Below the pieces are notes generated by a model. It did no database searches and had not been told where the DNA came from. It saw nothing but the letters and a program-made list of their open reading frames with translations. From Alphaproteobacteria bacterium (GTDB taxonomy: Bacteria; Pseudomonadota; Alphaproteobacteria; Micropepsales; Micropepsaceae): a stretch of 64,000 nucleotides of DNA. Shown in pieces: positions 8,138 through 17,943 of this stretch; within the stretch, counting starts at the first letter, position 1, and every line of letters begins with the position of its first letter. A program made the position numbers and the translations under genes. The stretch is from assembly GCA_947473475.1 (NCBI GenBank), contig CANJBZ010000019.1, positions 19,541 through 83,540 on the forward strand, given 5' to 3'.

Positions 8138-10315
8138 TTAACCGCCAGTATAGCCCGTTTTCAGGCCAATCCGGAAAATCACGGATGAGGCGGGCTTCAG
8201 GTTCAGCGTCGCGGTATTGCGGCGGTGGAACCCCAGCGAGGCGACAAAGCATTCATCGTCATAGGTAATTCCGATACTGCTCTCCAGCATTTGACCGGTG
8301 GCGAGATCGCGCCGCGCATCGCCGAAAATGCCCCAATTGCGGTACACCAAAAGCGTCGTGTTCAGGTTGATCTGTTCCTGCTCGCCCAAGGTCGGATCGG
8401 CGGCGCTCTGCGGCAGCTTCACATAACTGAGATTCACCAGCGAGCGGCCGAACTTAGCGCGCAGATAGACTTCGTTGCGGCGAATGGTGCCGTCGTCGGG
8501 ATCGATATTGAACTGGTGCGTCAGGGAAATATTGGGAAATTCGACCTTGAACTGGCCGACGAGGTCGGAGCTGTCGTTGTTCAGGCGCAAGCCTGTCGGC
8601 AGCGATGAGTCGGTGGTGTAGCGGAACTGCTCGCCGAAGGTGGCTTCAACCGAACCATTGGGCATTAACGCCGTCGCCCGCACCCCCACATTGGACCGGG
8701 GTCCCCCTGTCCACAGGTCGAGCCCAGGCGAAGGATTGGGGCTGAACAGGTTTGTGACATCGAACTCGAAGGCGGTGCTGTCCTCGTTAGGCAGTCCACG
8801 GGCATTGCCGCCGCCGGAGGCGACGATCATTTGGGCGATCGGCTCGATGACGAAGTTTGTGTCGCGGAAGCTGGTTTCGCTGACAAAAGGGTACCGCCAT
8901 TCCAGCATCGAATAGCCAAGCGCGCGGCCTATGGTCTCACTGTTCTTGGTGGCACTCGGCGCGGAGAAGGTAGCGTTCTCAAGATGGTAGACGTCGCCGC
9001 GGCCGAAGACTTCAAAGGTGATGATCTGGCCGTCATTGGTGGTGAAGGGACGGCGCCAGTCGGCGTCGATGGAACCGCGCAGCATGTCCGTGCCGACGTC
9101 ACGGTTCATATACAGGGCGCTGGTATCGGCTCGCAGGCGGCCGCCGAAAACCTTGTCCTCGGGGATATAGTTGTATTCCAGCAGCGGCACGGCGACGGGT
9201 ATCTGCGAGACCACGTCGCTGGCGCGCAGGCTCTGGAAAAAATATCCTGTCGCGCCGAAGCGGCTGCGCCCTTGGATATTGTCGGCGAAGACGTCGCTGG
9301 TGAGCCGGTCGAGATAGGAAAGCTCATAGCGCTTCAAATAGGTCTTGTTCGAGGCGAGCTGAACGTCGAAACCGGCGCGCCAATTGTCGTTGAGCGGTAT
9401 GCGCGCGGAGCCGAACAGGCTGCTCATCCACGCGCTTTCGCCTGAGCTTCGGGCGTTACCGTCATATCCCACCGTGCCCTGCAGCCAAAGGCCGCCCGCG
9501 CCCCAGCGCTCGCGGTACTCGGCCTGCATGACCGTGCCGCCTTGCGTGGTGATGAAGGGATCGAGCGTCAGGTCGCGCGATGGCGAGAGCGACAGGTAAT
9601 AGGGAATTTTGATGAAGCTGCCGATCGAGCCGATGGTGCCGACATCCGGCAGCAGAAAGCCGCTTTTGTGCGTGATGGTCGGGTCGGCTTGCGAGAAGAA
9701 GGGCAGGAACAACAGGGGGACGCCCAGAAATTCGAAGGCGGCGTCCTCGAAGTAGATTTCCTTTTCCATCTGATCGTGAATGACGCGCGCGGCGCGAATC
9801 TGCCACAGGGGCATGCGCTCGCCATCTTCCTGGCACAGGGTGCAGGGCGTGAACACGGCGCCACGGGCGATGGTGAAGCGGCCTTCGCGCCGTTCGCCTG
9901 AGGAGGCGGCCAGCCGTCCTGTTTTGCCAATGAGCGCGGCGAACCCTTGCAGCGCGCCCTCGCGCAAACCCTCCCGAAGTTCGACCTGATCGGCGAATGC
10001 GACATTGCCGGTTCCGTCCTGCAACGAGACGTTGCCGTTCGCCGTGACGGAATCGCTGTTCTCGTTGTAGGTGACGCGGTCGGCGAGCAGCGTGCGCGTC
10101 TGGTCGGCGATTTCGACATGACCTTCGGCGGTCACAAGCCCGGTGTCGGAATCATAGGTGACCGTGTCAGCCTGCAGCAAAACACGGGTTGGCTGCCCGG
10201 TTTGCGCCTGCGCGAAACCAAGCCCCATGGCCGAGCCAAGCGCAGCCGCGACGGTCAAAGTGACCACCGTGCGCGCTTCCCGAAGAATTCCCCGCTTATG
10301 CCCCCGCTTGTTCAA
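8138..10315 (-). CDS. lptD: LPS-assembly outer-membrane protein LptD
   Basis: Outer-membrane beta-barrel that, with LptE, inserts lipopolysaccharide into the outer leaflet. The 725-aa precursor has a signal peptide (VTLTVAAALGSAMGLGFAQA), an N-terminal OstA/LptA-like jellyroll with repeated units such as VTYDSDTGLVTAEGHVEI and VTYNENSDSVTANGNV, and a long C-terminal barrel rich in alternating aromatic and polar residues. A pair of cysteines (TPCTLC) follows the jellyroll. The ATG overlaps the lptG stop (ATGA), so translation is coupled to lptFG. The client chaperone gene surA follows. Confidence 0.93.
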   Translation of the reverse strand: MNKRGHKRGILREARTVVTLTVAAALGSAMGLGFAQAQTGQPTRVLLQADTVTYDSDTGLVTAEGHVEIADQTRTLLADRVTYNENSDSVTANGNVSLQDGTGNVAFADQVELREGLREGALQGFAALIGKTGRLAASSGERREGRFTIARGAVFTPCTLCQEDGERMPLWQIRAARVIHDQMEKEIYFEDAAFEFLGVPLLFLPFFSQADPTITHKSGFLLPDVGTIGSIGSFIKIPYYLSLSPSRDLTLDPFITTQGGTVMQAEYRERWGAGGLWLQGTVGYDGNARSSGESAWMSSLFGSARIPLNDNWRAGFDVQLASNKTYLKRYELSYLDRLTSDVFADNIQGRSRFGATGYFFQSLRASDVVSQIPVAVPLLEYNYIPEDKVFGGRLRADTSALYMNRDVGTDMLRGSIDADWRRPFTTNDGQIITFEVFGRGDVYHLENATFSAPSATKNSETIGRALGYSMLEWRYPFVSETSFRDTNFVIEPIAQMIVASGGGNARGLPNEDSTAFEFDVTNLFSPNPSPGLDLWTGGPRSNVGVRATALMPNGSVEATFGEQFRYTTDSSLPTGLRLNNDSSDLVGQFKVEFPNISLTHQFNIDPDDGTIRRNEVYLRAKFGRSLVNLSYVKLPQSAADPTLGEQEQINLNTTLLVYRNWGIFGDARRDLATGQMLESSIGITYDDECFVASLGFHRRNTATLNLKPASSVIFRIGLKTGYTGG

Positions 10316-11403
10316 CCGTCTTCCTCGTGAAAAAGCAGCGTCATCCCAAGAAGCGAGGCCGCGGCGGCAGGCGCCAAAGCGGCCAGCGGCGTGGGCACGA
10401 TGCCGGATTGCCCAAGCGCGCGCGTAACGTCACCAAGAAAGTACACGCCGAATCCGGAGAGCACTGCCGCCAGGATCAATTGCGGCATACCGCCGAGCCG
10501 CGCAAGGCGGAGAGAAAAGCTGGCGGCCATAATTACCATCGCCGAAAACAAGAGCGGCAGCGCCAGCAGCGAATACCAATACAGACGGTGCCGCAAAGCA
10601 GAGAACCCGGCCCCTTCCGCATTCGAAATAAAGCGCGGCAGTTCCCAGAACGAAATCGTGTCCGGGGACGCGAAGCTCTCCTGGATTTGCGATGGCGTCA
10701 GTTCGGTGGGCAGATCGTACACGTCGCGATGCGCAGGTAGACCGTCAGCGCCGCTCACCCAGGCGTTGGTGAGATGCCAGTGTCCCGCTTGAAGATCGGC
10801 TGAGGCTGCGTCGATGCGTCCGGCATAGCGATCCTGCCCCTGATAGAGGAACACGATCACCTCTTCGAGGTGGACGCCCTGATCGGCGACGCGCAGTGCG
10901 TGAATCACGGATTGATGGTTGGCATCGCCTTGCCGCATCCACAGTCCGGTCGATGACACCGCGAGCTGCGAAGCCTGACCGTGGATGTAGCGCGCTTCCA
11001 GCCGCGTGTACTGGGACAGGAAGGCAGACGCCATCGGGTTGAACAGCGTCATCGTCAGAATGCCCAGAACGATCGCCACGGCGAGCGGCGGCGTCAGGAA
11101 CTGCCATGCGGAGACCCCTGCCGCGCGCGTCGCCACCAATTCAAGGTTGCGCGACAGACGCGAGAAGCAGAACACCGCGCCCAGCAGCACGGCAAAAGGC
11201 ATGATCTTTTGCGCGACGTCCGGAAGCTTCAACAGGCTCATGCTGATAACCACCTCCGGCGGTATGCCGCGTTCGGTCGTGCGGCTGAACAGGTCAGCCA
11301 GGTCTATGGACAGGGCCAACGCCGAAAACGCGGCAAACACAATGAGCACGGACAGCGCGAACCGTTTGGCAAGATAGGCCATCAACGTCAGGGACCAGGT
11401 CAC
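10312..11403 (-). CDS. lptG: LPS export ABC transporter permease LptG
   Basis: Inner-membrane half of the LptB2FG extractor that hands LPS to LptC/LptA. The 363-aa protein has three N-terminal membrane segments ([17 protein letters not shown] onward), a periplasmic beta-jellyroll (about residues 130-260) and three C-terminal segments, the YjgP/YjgQ layout. The motif [17 protein letters not shown] marks the coupling-helix region. I chose GTG at 11403, with GGAGA about six bases upstream and a GTGA overlap with the lptF stop; ATG 11382 is the alternative. Its stop overlaps the lptD start. Confidence 0.92.
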   Translation of the reverse strand: MTWSLTLMAYLAKRFALSVLIVFAAFSALALSIDLADLFSRTTERGIPPEVVISMSLLKLPDVAQKIMPFAVLLGAVFCFSRLSRNLELVATRAAGVSAWQFLTPPLAVAIVLGILTMTLFNPMASAFLSQYTRLEARYIHGQASQLAVSSTGLWMRQGDANHQSVIHALRVADQGVHLEEVIVFLYQGQDRYAGRIDAASADLQAGHWHLTNAWVSGADGLPAHRDVYDLPTELTPSQIQESFASPDTISFWELPRFISNAEGAGFSALRHRLYWYSLLALPLLFSAMVIMAASFSLRLARLGGMPQLILAAVLSGFGVYFLGDVTRALGQSGIVPTPLAALAPAAAASLLGMTLLFHEEDG

Positions 11404-12536
11404 GCGGGCTCTCCGGTGGGTGCGCGGAACATCCGGCGCACACTTTCGGGGATCACGGGAATATCGGCCAGCGCCACCGCGGCCAGCGCCGCCGCCGAGA
11501 GCGGCAGGAGATACAGCAGCACCGAAAGCTCCGGGCTGCGCGCGGCCAGTCCCTGCGCTGCATATCCTACAAGGCGCAAAGTGGCCCCCAGCAGTGCCGC
11601 GCCGGAAAGACGCAACGCGTAGCTTACCCGGGCCATGCGGCCCTTTGTGGTTGCGGCGAGCGCGATCAGCGCGAAGGCGAGGCAGTACAACGGCGAAGAC
11701 AGCCGGTTGTGCCCCTCGGCGATGTAAACCCCGCGCCGCACGGATTGGGACGCAACCTCCGGCGGAGGATTGAGCAGTTCGGAAAGGTACCGTTCGCTGG
11801 TGTCGCGGTCGGTCGCGCGTTGCGGGCCGGCATATTGATCCAGGTCGAATACGTAACGTTCGAAGTTCAGCACGGACAGCCGCGCGCCGCCGGCCTCCCC
11901 CTGTTCGATATTGCCGTTCTGCATGATCAGGCGTGCGCCCTCTTGCGTCTGGGCGAGAACACCGGCTTCCGCAAGGTAGGTGAGGGGGCGCTTCGGGTCG
12001 CGATTGTCGTGCACCAATATGCCGCGGATTTCGCCCCCCGGGGCAAGCTCGCGGATGAAGACGGTCAGCCCTTCGGTGGGCGTCGTGAAAGCACCTTCGC
12101 GCAGGATGGCCGCACCAATATCGGCGCGGATGTCGAAGACTTTGTCCTTCATCGTGCGCTGTCCGAGCGGCATCAGATAAAGGCCGCACGCATAGGCAAG
12201 CGCCATGACCAGGCCGGCGGCGGCGATCACGGGCAAAGCGAGCTGAAACCGGCTGATGCCGGCGGACCACATCACCACCAGCTCGCTGTCATTGTTCAGC
12301 TTGTTCAGCGCGTAAAGCGCCGCGCCGAAGAAAGCGATGGGCGCAATGATGACCAGCAGGCTGGGGAGGATCAGCGTGGTCAGATAAAGGAAAATTCCGG
12401 CGGACTGGCCGCGGTTGATGACCAGATCCAGCATGCGCAGCGATTGCGTCATCCAGACCACGAGCGTCAGGACAAGCGTGAACAGCAGGAACGGCCCGGT
12501 GATCTGCCGCATGATGTAGAAGAAAAGCTTCCGCAT
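11400..12536 (-). CDS. lptF: LPS export ABC transporter permease LptF
   Basis: Partner of LptG in the LptB2FG complex. The 378-aa protein opens with the cytoplasmic end [18 protein letters not shown] and the first membrane segment. It carries the coupling motif [18 protein letters not shown], a periplasmic jellyroll (roughly 140-270) and C-terminal membrane helices, followed by a short tail. It is the first gene of the minus-strand unit lptF-lptG-lptD-surA-pdxA-rsmA, in which successive genes overlap or nearly touch. Its promoter must lie in the 111-bp gap shared with divergent pepA. Confidence 0.92.
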   Translation of the reverse strand: MRKLFFYIMRQITGPFLLFTLVLTLVVWMTQSLRMLDLVINRGQSAGIFLYLTTLILPSLLVIIAPIAFFGAALYALNKLNNDSELVVMWSAGISRFQLALPVIAAAGLVMALAYACGLYLMPLGQRTMKDKVFDIRADIGAAILREGAFTTPTEGLTVFIRELAPGGEIRGILVHDNRDPKRPLTYLAEAGVLAQTQEGARLIMQNGNIEQGEAGGARLSVLNFERYVFDLDQYAGPQRATDRDTSERYLSELLNPPPEVASQSVRRGVYIAEGHNRLSSPLYCLAFALIALAATTKGRMARVSYALRLSGAALLGATLRLVGYAAQGLAARSPELSVLLYLLPLSAAALAAVALADIPVIPESVRRMFRAPTGEPA

Positions 12537-12563
12537 GGAGATTCAGGTACCAGAAAATGCCCG

Positions 12564-12632
12564 CAAGGTATCCGAAAAAATGCCCAGTTCCCGCCTCTGC
12601 GCGTATCTGATACCTCATCCCTCGATACCTTG
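12564..12632. promoter_or_regulatory. Divergent lptF/pepA control region with GATACCTTG inverted repeats
   Basis: The gap 12537-12647 must hold promoters for the outward-facing lptF and pepA genes. It contains CAAGGTATC (12564-12572) and its exact reverse complement GATACCTTG (12624-12632), plus a partial GATACCT at 12609-12615. The spacing suggests operator half-sites, but no consensus -35/-10 pair is clear and no regulator can be named. Confidence 0.35.
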
Positions 12633-12647
12633 CCTGGAGCATATCCT

Positions 12648-14144
12648 TTGGACATTTCCTTTTCGACGCCCGGCGCCATCGGTCCCGGAGCACTCGTGGT
12701 TGGTGTTCTGGACGGAGGCGTTCTGACGGAGGCCGCCGAGCGCGCCGACAAAGCGGCCGGTGGCGCGATCAAACGCGCGCTTTCGATCGGCCGCTTCAAA
12801 GGCCAAGGCGGACAAAGCCTGGATATCGTGGCCCCGGCGGGTGTGAAGGCATCGCGGATTGTTCTGGCCGGGCTGGGCAAGCCGGAAAATTTCGATGGGG
12901 CCGCGGCAGAGCGGCTGGCCGCTACAACGCTCGGTCGCCTGCTCGCCAGCGGCGAAGAAACGGTGACGTTGGCGATCGATGCGCCGAAAAAGGGCAAGAT
13001 CGGCGCTGCGGACGTCGCCGCGCATCTGGCGCTGGGCGCGATGCTGCGCAGCTACCGCTTCGATCATTACCGCAAGGTGAAAGACGACGAAAAGCCGACG
13101 GTCAAAAAGGTGATCGTCGCGACGCCTGAAGCGGCGGCGGCGAAAAAGGCTTGGGCTGGAATGGCAGCCGTAGCGGACGGCATCTTCCTCGCCCGCGATC
13201 TGGTGAACGAGCCGCCGAATGTTCTGTATCCGGAGGAATTCGCCAAGCGGACGCAAAGCCTGAAGAAGCTCGGCGTCAAAGTAGAAGTTCTCGACGTTCC
13301 GGCGATGCGCAAGCTCGGCATGAACACGCTGCTCGGTGTCGGGCAGGGCAGCACCCGCGATTCCCGCATGGTCGTCATGCGGTGGAACGGTAGCAAAGGC
13401 AAAGAGGCGCCGCTGGCGTTCATCGGCAAAGGCGTCTGCTTCGACTCCGGTGGTCTGTCCCTTAAGCCTGCCGGTTCGATGATGGGCATGAAAGGCGATA
13501 TGGCCGGCGCGGCTGCTGTGGTTGGTCTCATGCACGCGCTGGCCAAACGCAAAGCACGGGTGAATGTGGTGGGCCTGATCGGTCTTGTCGAAAACATGCC
13601 CGACGGCAACGCGCAGCGCCCCAACGATATCGTGCGCACCATGTCCGGGCAGACGATTGAAATTCTCAACACCGATGCGGAAGGCCGCCTCGTGCTGGCC
13701 GACGTGCTCTGGTACGCGCAGGACCGTTTCAAGCCGCGCTTCATGGTCAATCTCGCGACGTTGACCGGCGCAATCTTGGTGGCGCTGGGCGCGGAGAATG
13801 CAGGTCTTTTCAGCAACAATGACGAATTGTCCGAACGGCTGACGAAAGCAGGGCTTGCCGAAGGCGAGCCCGTATGGCGGCTGCCCCTTGGCGATGGTTA
13901 CGACCGTTTGGTGCGGTCGAAGATCGCCGATATGAAAAACATCGGCGGACCGCATGCGGGATCCATTACCGCCGCGCAGATCTTGCAGAAATTCGTCAAC
14001 AAGGTGCCCTGGGCGCATCTGGATATCGCCGGCGTCGCCTGGCAGGACGGCGAACACAAACCGCTTATCCCATCATGGGGCACCGGCTGGGGCGTGCGCG
14101 CGCTCAATCGTCTGGTTACGGATTATTACGAAGGGAAAGGGTGA
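12648..14144 (+). CDS. pepA: Leucyl aminopeptidase (M17 family)
   Basis: Cytosolic zinc/manganese exopeptidase that releases N-terminal residues; E. coli PepA also binds DNA. The 498-aa protein has the smaller N-terminal domain and the C-terminal catalytic domain. The latter shows [15 protein letters not shown] (metal-binding Lys/Asp), [11 protein letters not shown] and the M17 signature [10 protein letters not shown] near residue 340. I chose TTG at 12648 because GGAG (12636-12639) lies eight bases upstream and the product then begins at the family's usual point ([10 protein letters not shown]). The frame continues upstream, antisense to lptF, but this has no homology. It is followed by holC, a conserved pair. 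Confidence 0.93.
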   Translation: MDISFSTPGAIGPGALVVGVLDGGVLTEAAERADKAAGGAIKRALSIGRFKGQGGQSLDIVAPAGVKASRIVLAGLGKPENFDGAAAERLAATTLGRLLASGEETVTLAIDAPKKGKIGAADVAAHLALGAMLRSYRFDHYRKVKDDEKPTVKKVIVATPEAAAAKKAWAGMAAVADGIFLARDLVNEPPNVLYPEEFAKRTQSLKKLGVKVEVLDVPAMRKLGMNTLLGVGQGSTRDSRMVVMRWNGSKGKEAPLAFIGKGVCFDSGGLSLKPAGSMMGMKGDMAGAAAVVGLMHALAKRKARVNVVGLIGLVENMPDGNAQRPNDIVRTMSGQTIEILNTDAEGRLVLADVLWYAQDRFKPRFMVNLATLTGAILVALGAENAGLFSNNDELSERLTKAGLAEGEPVWRLPLGDGYDRLVRSKIADMKNIGGPHAGSITAAQILQKFVNKVPWAHLDIAGVAWQDGEHKPLIPSWGTGWGVRALNRLVTDYYEGKG

Positions 14145-14233
14145 GTAGTGAGTGGTGAATGGTGAGTAGTGCGCTGCGGCGGCAGCTGGCTCCAATCCTC
14201 TATTCCCTATTCCCTATTCCCTACTCACTACTC
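14141..14233. repeat. Palindromic element, family B copy 1 (GTGAGTAGTGAG arms)
   Basis: A 93-bp inverted repeat that starts within the pepA stop codon. The left arm is made of degenerate units GTGAGTAGTGAGTGGTGAAT and the right arm of TATTCCC units ending CTACTCACTACT. A second copy lies at 36960-37027 after secD. It occupies almost the whole pepA-holC gap. Confidence 0.8.
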
Positions 14234-14244
14234 GCACACTCGCC

Positions 14245-14709
14245 ATGTCCGAAGTCCTTTTCTACCATCTTGAACGGAGTGCGCTGGAAGACGTTTTGCC
14301 CGGCCTTCTGGAACGCACGCGTGAGCGGGACTGGCGTGCGGTCGTGCGCGTCGGCTCCGCAGAGCGGATGGAAACGCTGGACATGCATCTTTGGACCTAT
14401 TCGGAGCAGAGCTTTCTTGCCCACGGAACCGCCGCCGAGGGCCATGCTTCGCGCCAGCCGATTTACCTGACGATCGAGGATGAAAATCCAAACAGCGCGC
14501 AGGTGTTGTTCATGGTCGGGGGCGCGCAAGCTGCCGATTGGGGTGCGCCGTCGCTCATGGCGTTGGCGCGCATTGTGCTGATGTTCGATGGCCGGGAGGC
14601 TGAGGCTGTAGACTACGCGCGATCGGCTTGGCGGGACGCCAAGAAGGCCGGTCACGATGTGACCTATTGGAAGGAAAGCCCCAGCGGCAAATGGGAGAAA
14701 CGGGGCTGA
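14245..14709 (+). CDS. holC: DNA polymerase III chi subunit
   Basis: Clamp-loader accessory subunit that links the polymerase III holoenzyme to the C-terminal tip of SSB. The 154-aa protein starts MSEVLFYHLERS, as in alphaproteobacterial HolC, and has the SFLAHG segment and the QPIYLTIEDENPN strand. The SSB partner gene, with its DDEIPF tail, lies at 52701-53183. No ribosome-binding site is visible: the 100-base leader is nearly all family B repeat. It probably remains co-transcribed with pepA. Confidence 0.88.
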   Translation: MSEVLFYHLERSALEDVLPGLLERTRERDWRAVVRVGSAERMETLDMHLWTYSEQSFLAHGTAAEGHASRQPIYLTIEDENPNSAQVLFMVGGAQAADWGAPSLMALARIVLMFDGREAEAVDYARSAWRDAKKAGHDVTYWKESPSGKWEKRG

Positions 14710-14736
14710 GCCCGACAAGCGGCGGTGAAATGTACG

Positions 14737-16617
14737 CTACTCGCGGCTTTCTTCTTCGTACCGCTCCGCCGCTTCCATCCAATTGGCTTCAGCGGCTTCC
14801 AGCTTCTTCGCCCATTCGCCGCGGGCTTTTGACAGCTTCTCGCCTTTTGCGGGGTCTTTCACGAACAGGTCTGGAATCGCCAACGCGGTGTCCAGCGTTT
14901 CGATTTCGCTGTGCAGGCGCGCCACTTCGCGCTCCCATTTTTCCATCGCCGCTTTCAGCGGTTTCATCTGTTGGCGCTTGTCGGCGGCCTCGCGCCGGAC
15001 ATCGGCTTTGGACTGGGACTTATTTTCGCGCGGGGCCGCGTCGCTGTCCGTATCGTTCGCGGACAGGACGAAGCGTTTGTAATCCTCAAGATCGCCATCG
15101 AACGGGGTAACACGCCCGTCGGCCACGAGCAGCAGCCGGTCCGCGCACGCTTCGATCAGCCGGCGGTCGTGGCTGATGAGGACGACAGCGCCTTCATACT
15201 CATTGAGCGCTGTCAGCAGTTCCTCGCGCGCGTCGATATCGAGATGGTTTGTGGGCTCGTCCAGGATCAGCAGGTTGGGCTTGTCCAGCGTCGCAATGGC
15301 CAGCAGAAGGCGCGCGCGTTCACCGCCGGATAGAGACACGACTTTGGTATCGGCCTTGTCGCCGGAAAAGCCGAAGCCGCCTAGCCGCGTGCGGGCGGTG
15401 GTTTCGTCGAACAGCGGGCGGTGTTTCCACAGCGTTTCGAGCGCCGTCTTGTTTGCGTCGAGCTCGTCGAGCTGATGCTGCGCGAAATAGCCAACGCTCA
15501 GTTTGCGCGCTCGGGTGAATTCGCCTGACATCGGTTTCAGGCGGCCCACCAATAATTTGGCCAGAGTCGATTTGCCGTTGCCGTTTTTCCCGAGCAAGGC
15601 GATGCGATCGTCGGAATCCATGCGCAACGTGACATGGGAGAGGATGGGCTTTCCGGTCTCATACCCAACGGAGACACGATCGAGCGCAATCACCGGCGGG
15701 GCAATTGTTTCCGGCTGCGGCAGGGTAATGGGCGCCAGCCGATCCGCCACAATGGGCGTGATCGGCTTCATCTTTTCGAGCCATTTGACGCGGCTCTGTG
15801 CTTGAGTCGCCTTTGAGGCTTTGGCGCGGAAGCGGTCGATAAAGGACTGAATGCGCTTACGCTCGGCTTCCTGCTGCGTGCGCATCGCGGCATCCAGCGC
15901 GCGCTTCTGTTCGCGCTGTTCGACAAACCGGTCATAGCTGCCGCTGTAGAGTGTAAGCTTGCCGTGTTCCAGATGAAGAATGGAATCGATCGCCCGATTC
16001 AGAAGGTCGCGGTCATGGCTGACCAGCACAACGGTGCCGCGATAGCGCTTGAGATAATCTTCAAGCCATAATGTGCCTTCGAGATCCAGATAGTTGGTCG
16101 GTTCGTCCAGCAGCAGCAGATCGGGCGCGGAAAACAGGATCGCCGCCAGGGCGACGCGCATCCGCCAGCCGCCGGAAAATTCCGAGCACGGCCGCTTCTG
16201 GTCTTTCTCGGCGAACCCGAGTCCCGCCAGAATCCTGGCCGCACGCGAGGGGGCGGCGTAGGCGTCGATTTCCGTCAGCCGCGCGTGAATGTCCCCGAGC
16301 TTCAGCGGATCGTGCTCGGTTTCGACGTCGGCAAGGAGCCGCGTGCGTTCCGTATCGGCGGCGAGCACCGTTCCGATAAGTGTCATCGGACCGGCGGGGG
16401 CTTCCTGCGCCACCGCGCCGACACGCCAGCTTTTGCTCAGCTCGATCTTGCCGGTCTCGGTTTCAAGTTTCCCGAGGATAAGCTTCAGCAACGTCGACTT
16501 GCCGGCCCCGTTGCGCCCGATCAAACCGACCTTCCGCCCATCGGAAACCGCGGCACTCGCGCCATCCAGGATGACGCGTCCGGCGATCCGAACGGTGACA
16601 TTGTCGATGATCAGCAT
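14737..16617 (-). CDS. ABC-F family ATPase (YheS/Uup-like)
   Basis: Soluble protein with two ABC ATPase domains and no membrane segments; ABC-F proteins act on the ribosome. Domain 1 has Walker A GRNGAGKST (about residue 35), signature SEFSGGWRMR and Walker B LLLLDEPTNYLD. The interdomain linker (about residues 230-300) is rich in Arg, Lys and Gln. Domain 2 has GKNGNGKST, LSGGERAR and LLILDEPTNHLD. A charged C-terminal coiled coil (about 540-626) resembles the YheS and Uup tails. The 626-aa length favours YheS or Uup over EttA; I cannot choose between these. It is convergent with holC. Confidence 0.88.
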   Translation of the reverse strand: MLIIDNVTVRIAGRVILDGASAAVSDGRKVGLIGRNGAGKSTLLKLILGKLETETGKIELSKSWRVGAVAQEAPAGPMTLIGTVLAADTERTRLLADVETEHDPLKLGDIHARLTEIDAYAAPSRAARILAGLGFAEKDQKRPCSEFSGGWRMRVALAAILFSAPDLLLLDEPTNYLDLEGTLWLEDYLKRYRGTVVLVSHDRDLLNRAIDSILHLEHGKLTLYSGSYDRFVEQREQKRALDAAMRTQQEAERKRIQSFIDRFRAKASKATQAQSRVKWLEKMKPITPIVADRLAPITLPQPETIAPPVIALDRVSVGYETGKPILSHVTLRMDSDDRIALLGKNGNGKSTLAKLLVGRLKPMSGEFTRARKLSVGYFAQHQLDELDANKTALETLWKHRPLFDETTARTRLGGFGFSGDKADTKVVSLSGGERARLLLAIATLDKPNLLILDEPTNHLDIDAREELLTALNEYEGAVVLISHDRRLIEACADRLLLVADGRVTPFDGDLEDYKRFVLSANDTDSDAAPRENKSQSKADVRREAADKRQQMKPLKAAMEKWEREVARLHSEIETLDTALAIPDLFVKDPAKGEKLSKARGEWAKKLEAAEANWMEAAERYEEESRE

Positions 16618-16700
16618 GACGGAGGCGTTCTTTCAGGCGCGAACCAGAACTCGCTTACCCCGCGCCCATTCGTGCAGGCAAGCAGCAGGTGGGGATGCAA

Positions 16701-16846
16701 GACCTTCACCCTCCCCTTGAGAGAGGGTCGAAATTGCGCAGCAATTTCGGGGAGGGGATATGCCACCGCCAGTCCCCTCCCCGAATGTGCTCGCGCGTTT
16801 ACACGCGCTCCGCGCATTCGACCCTCCCTCAAGGGGAGGGTAGGTC
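16701..16846. repeat. Palindromic element, family C copy 1 (ACCCTCCCCTTGAG arms)
   Basis: A 146-bp inverted repeat. The outer arms are GACCTTCACCCTCCCCTTGA and CAAGGGGAGGGTAGGTC. The next inner blocks are GGGTCGAAATTGCG and CGCATTCGACCC, and the inner blocks AATTTCGGGGAGGGGA and TCCCCTCCCCGAATG pair around a short centre. It lies between the ABC-F gene and the next minus-strand gene and touches the latter's stop codon. A second copy with the same block order lies at 32013-32158. Confidence 0.8.
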
Positions 16847-17822
16847 AGATCTTGAAGCTTTCCAGTGTGGCGGGGTGGAACAGTTCTTCTACCTTCACGA
16901 CGCGGGGGGAGATGCCTTGGCTGTGGTGGTGCTTCAGGAAGGCTTCCAGCGTTTTGCGGTTGGGCTCGACACCGTAGGGCCAAAAATCGTCGCCCATCAG
17001 CGCGCGCGCGGCGGCGAGCTGCTCTTCCACGAAGGGCAGGGTCACTTTCGTCGCCGACACATCGGTCAGTTGTTCCAGTGCGCGGTCCTTAGACTGATTG
17101 AATGCCTTGAACACCGCGAACGGCAGCCAGGGATGCTTTTCCACTAGCGTCTTGCGAATGCCGATCAGATGCATGATCGGAAAAATCCCCGTGCGCTTAA
17201 AATAGTCTTTCCCCGCGGCCATCGGATCGGGAAACAGCCAGCCGATATTGGGCGAGGTTACCGACGGCGCGCGCGGCGCAATGAAGCCGTCGATTTCGCC
17301 TTTCAGCAGAAGCTCGGAAATCGTCGTGCCCTCGGGGGCGTCTTCAATCTCTATACCCGGCGGGTTCACGGCGATCTTCTCGGGACGAGCGGGATCGGAA
17401 ATGCCGCCGCGCACCCAGCGCATGTCGGACGGCTTCACGCCGAAATCGTCTTCCAGAATCGCACGCGCCCAGACATTCGCGGTGAGCTGCCATTCCGGCA
17501 CGCCCACTTTCTTGCCCTTCAGATCTTCGGGCCGCTTGATCTGGTCGGTCCGCACGAAAATTGAGGTGTGCCGGAAACAGCGGGAAACAAAGGCCGGCAC
17601 GCCGACATAGGGGCAATTGCCGAGCGCGGTTTTCAGCGTGTAGCTGGACAGCGACAACTCGCAGATGTCGAAGTCCTGCGTGCGGAAAGCCCGGAAGAAA
17701 ATCTCCTCCGGCACCAGCTTCATGAAAACCGGGTCGACGCCGTCGATTTTAACCGTGCCGTCGATCAGGGGGCGGTTGCGGTCGTAGTCGCCGATTGCGA
17801 CAGAAAGGTTAAGCTGCGACAT
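16845..17822 (-). CDS. 4,5-dihydroxyphthalate decarboxylase-like protein (periplasmic-binding fold)
   Basis: A 325-aa protein opening SVAIGDYDRNRPLIDGTV and continuing VDPVFM...EEIFFRAF, a pattern typical of the Pht5-like 4,5-dihydroxyphthalate decarboxylase family, which shares a fold with NMT1/ThiY-type binding proteins. There is no signal peptide, so it is predicted to be cytoplasmic and enzymatic rather than a transport receptor. RPEDLKGKKVGVPEW is the conserved hinge. No other phthalate genes are nearby, so the real substrate is open. GGGGGG precedes the ATG by about five bases. Its stop codon overlaps the edge of the family C repeat. Confidence 0.75.
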   Translation of the reverse strand: MSQLNLSVAIGDYDRNRPLIDGTVKIDGVDPVFMKLVPEEIFFRAFRTQDFDICELSLSSYTLKTALGNCPYVGVPAFVSRCFRHTSIFVRTDQIKRPEDLKGKKVGVPEWQLTANVWARAILEDDFGVKPSDMRWVRGGISDPARPEKIAVNPPGIEIEDAPEGTTISELLLKGEIDGFIAPRAPSVTSPNIGWLFPDPMAAGKDYFKRTGIFPIMHLIGIRKTLVEKHPWLPFAVFKAFNQSKDRALEQLTDVSATKVTLPFVEEQLAAARALMGDDFWPYGVEPNRKTLEAFLKHHHSQGISPRVVKVEELFHPATLESFKI

Positions 17823-17943
17823 GTTTGCCCCCCGCGTGGTTTATGTCCCCGCGTCTTAAGCAAAACCGCCCTCTGACGCAAAGCTTGCATGGGCGCGAAG
17901 CCCGCCGCTATAAGGCCCGCAGTTCTATTCAGGAGTTGGGGCT

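Noticed and set aside
11709..12647. Upstream extension of the pepA frame
   Set aside because: It would be antisense to lptF and adds no aminopeptidase homology; TTG 12648 has a good site.
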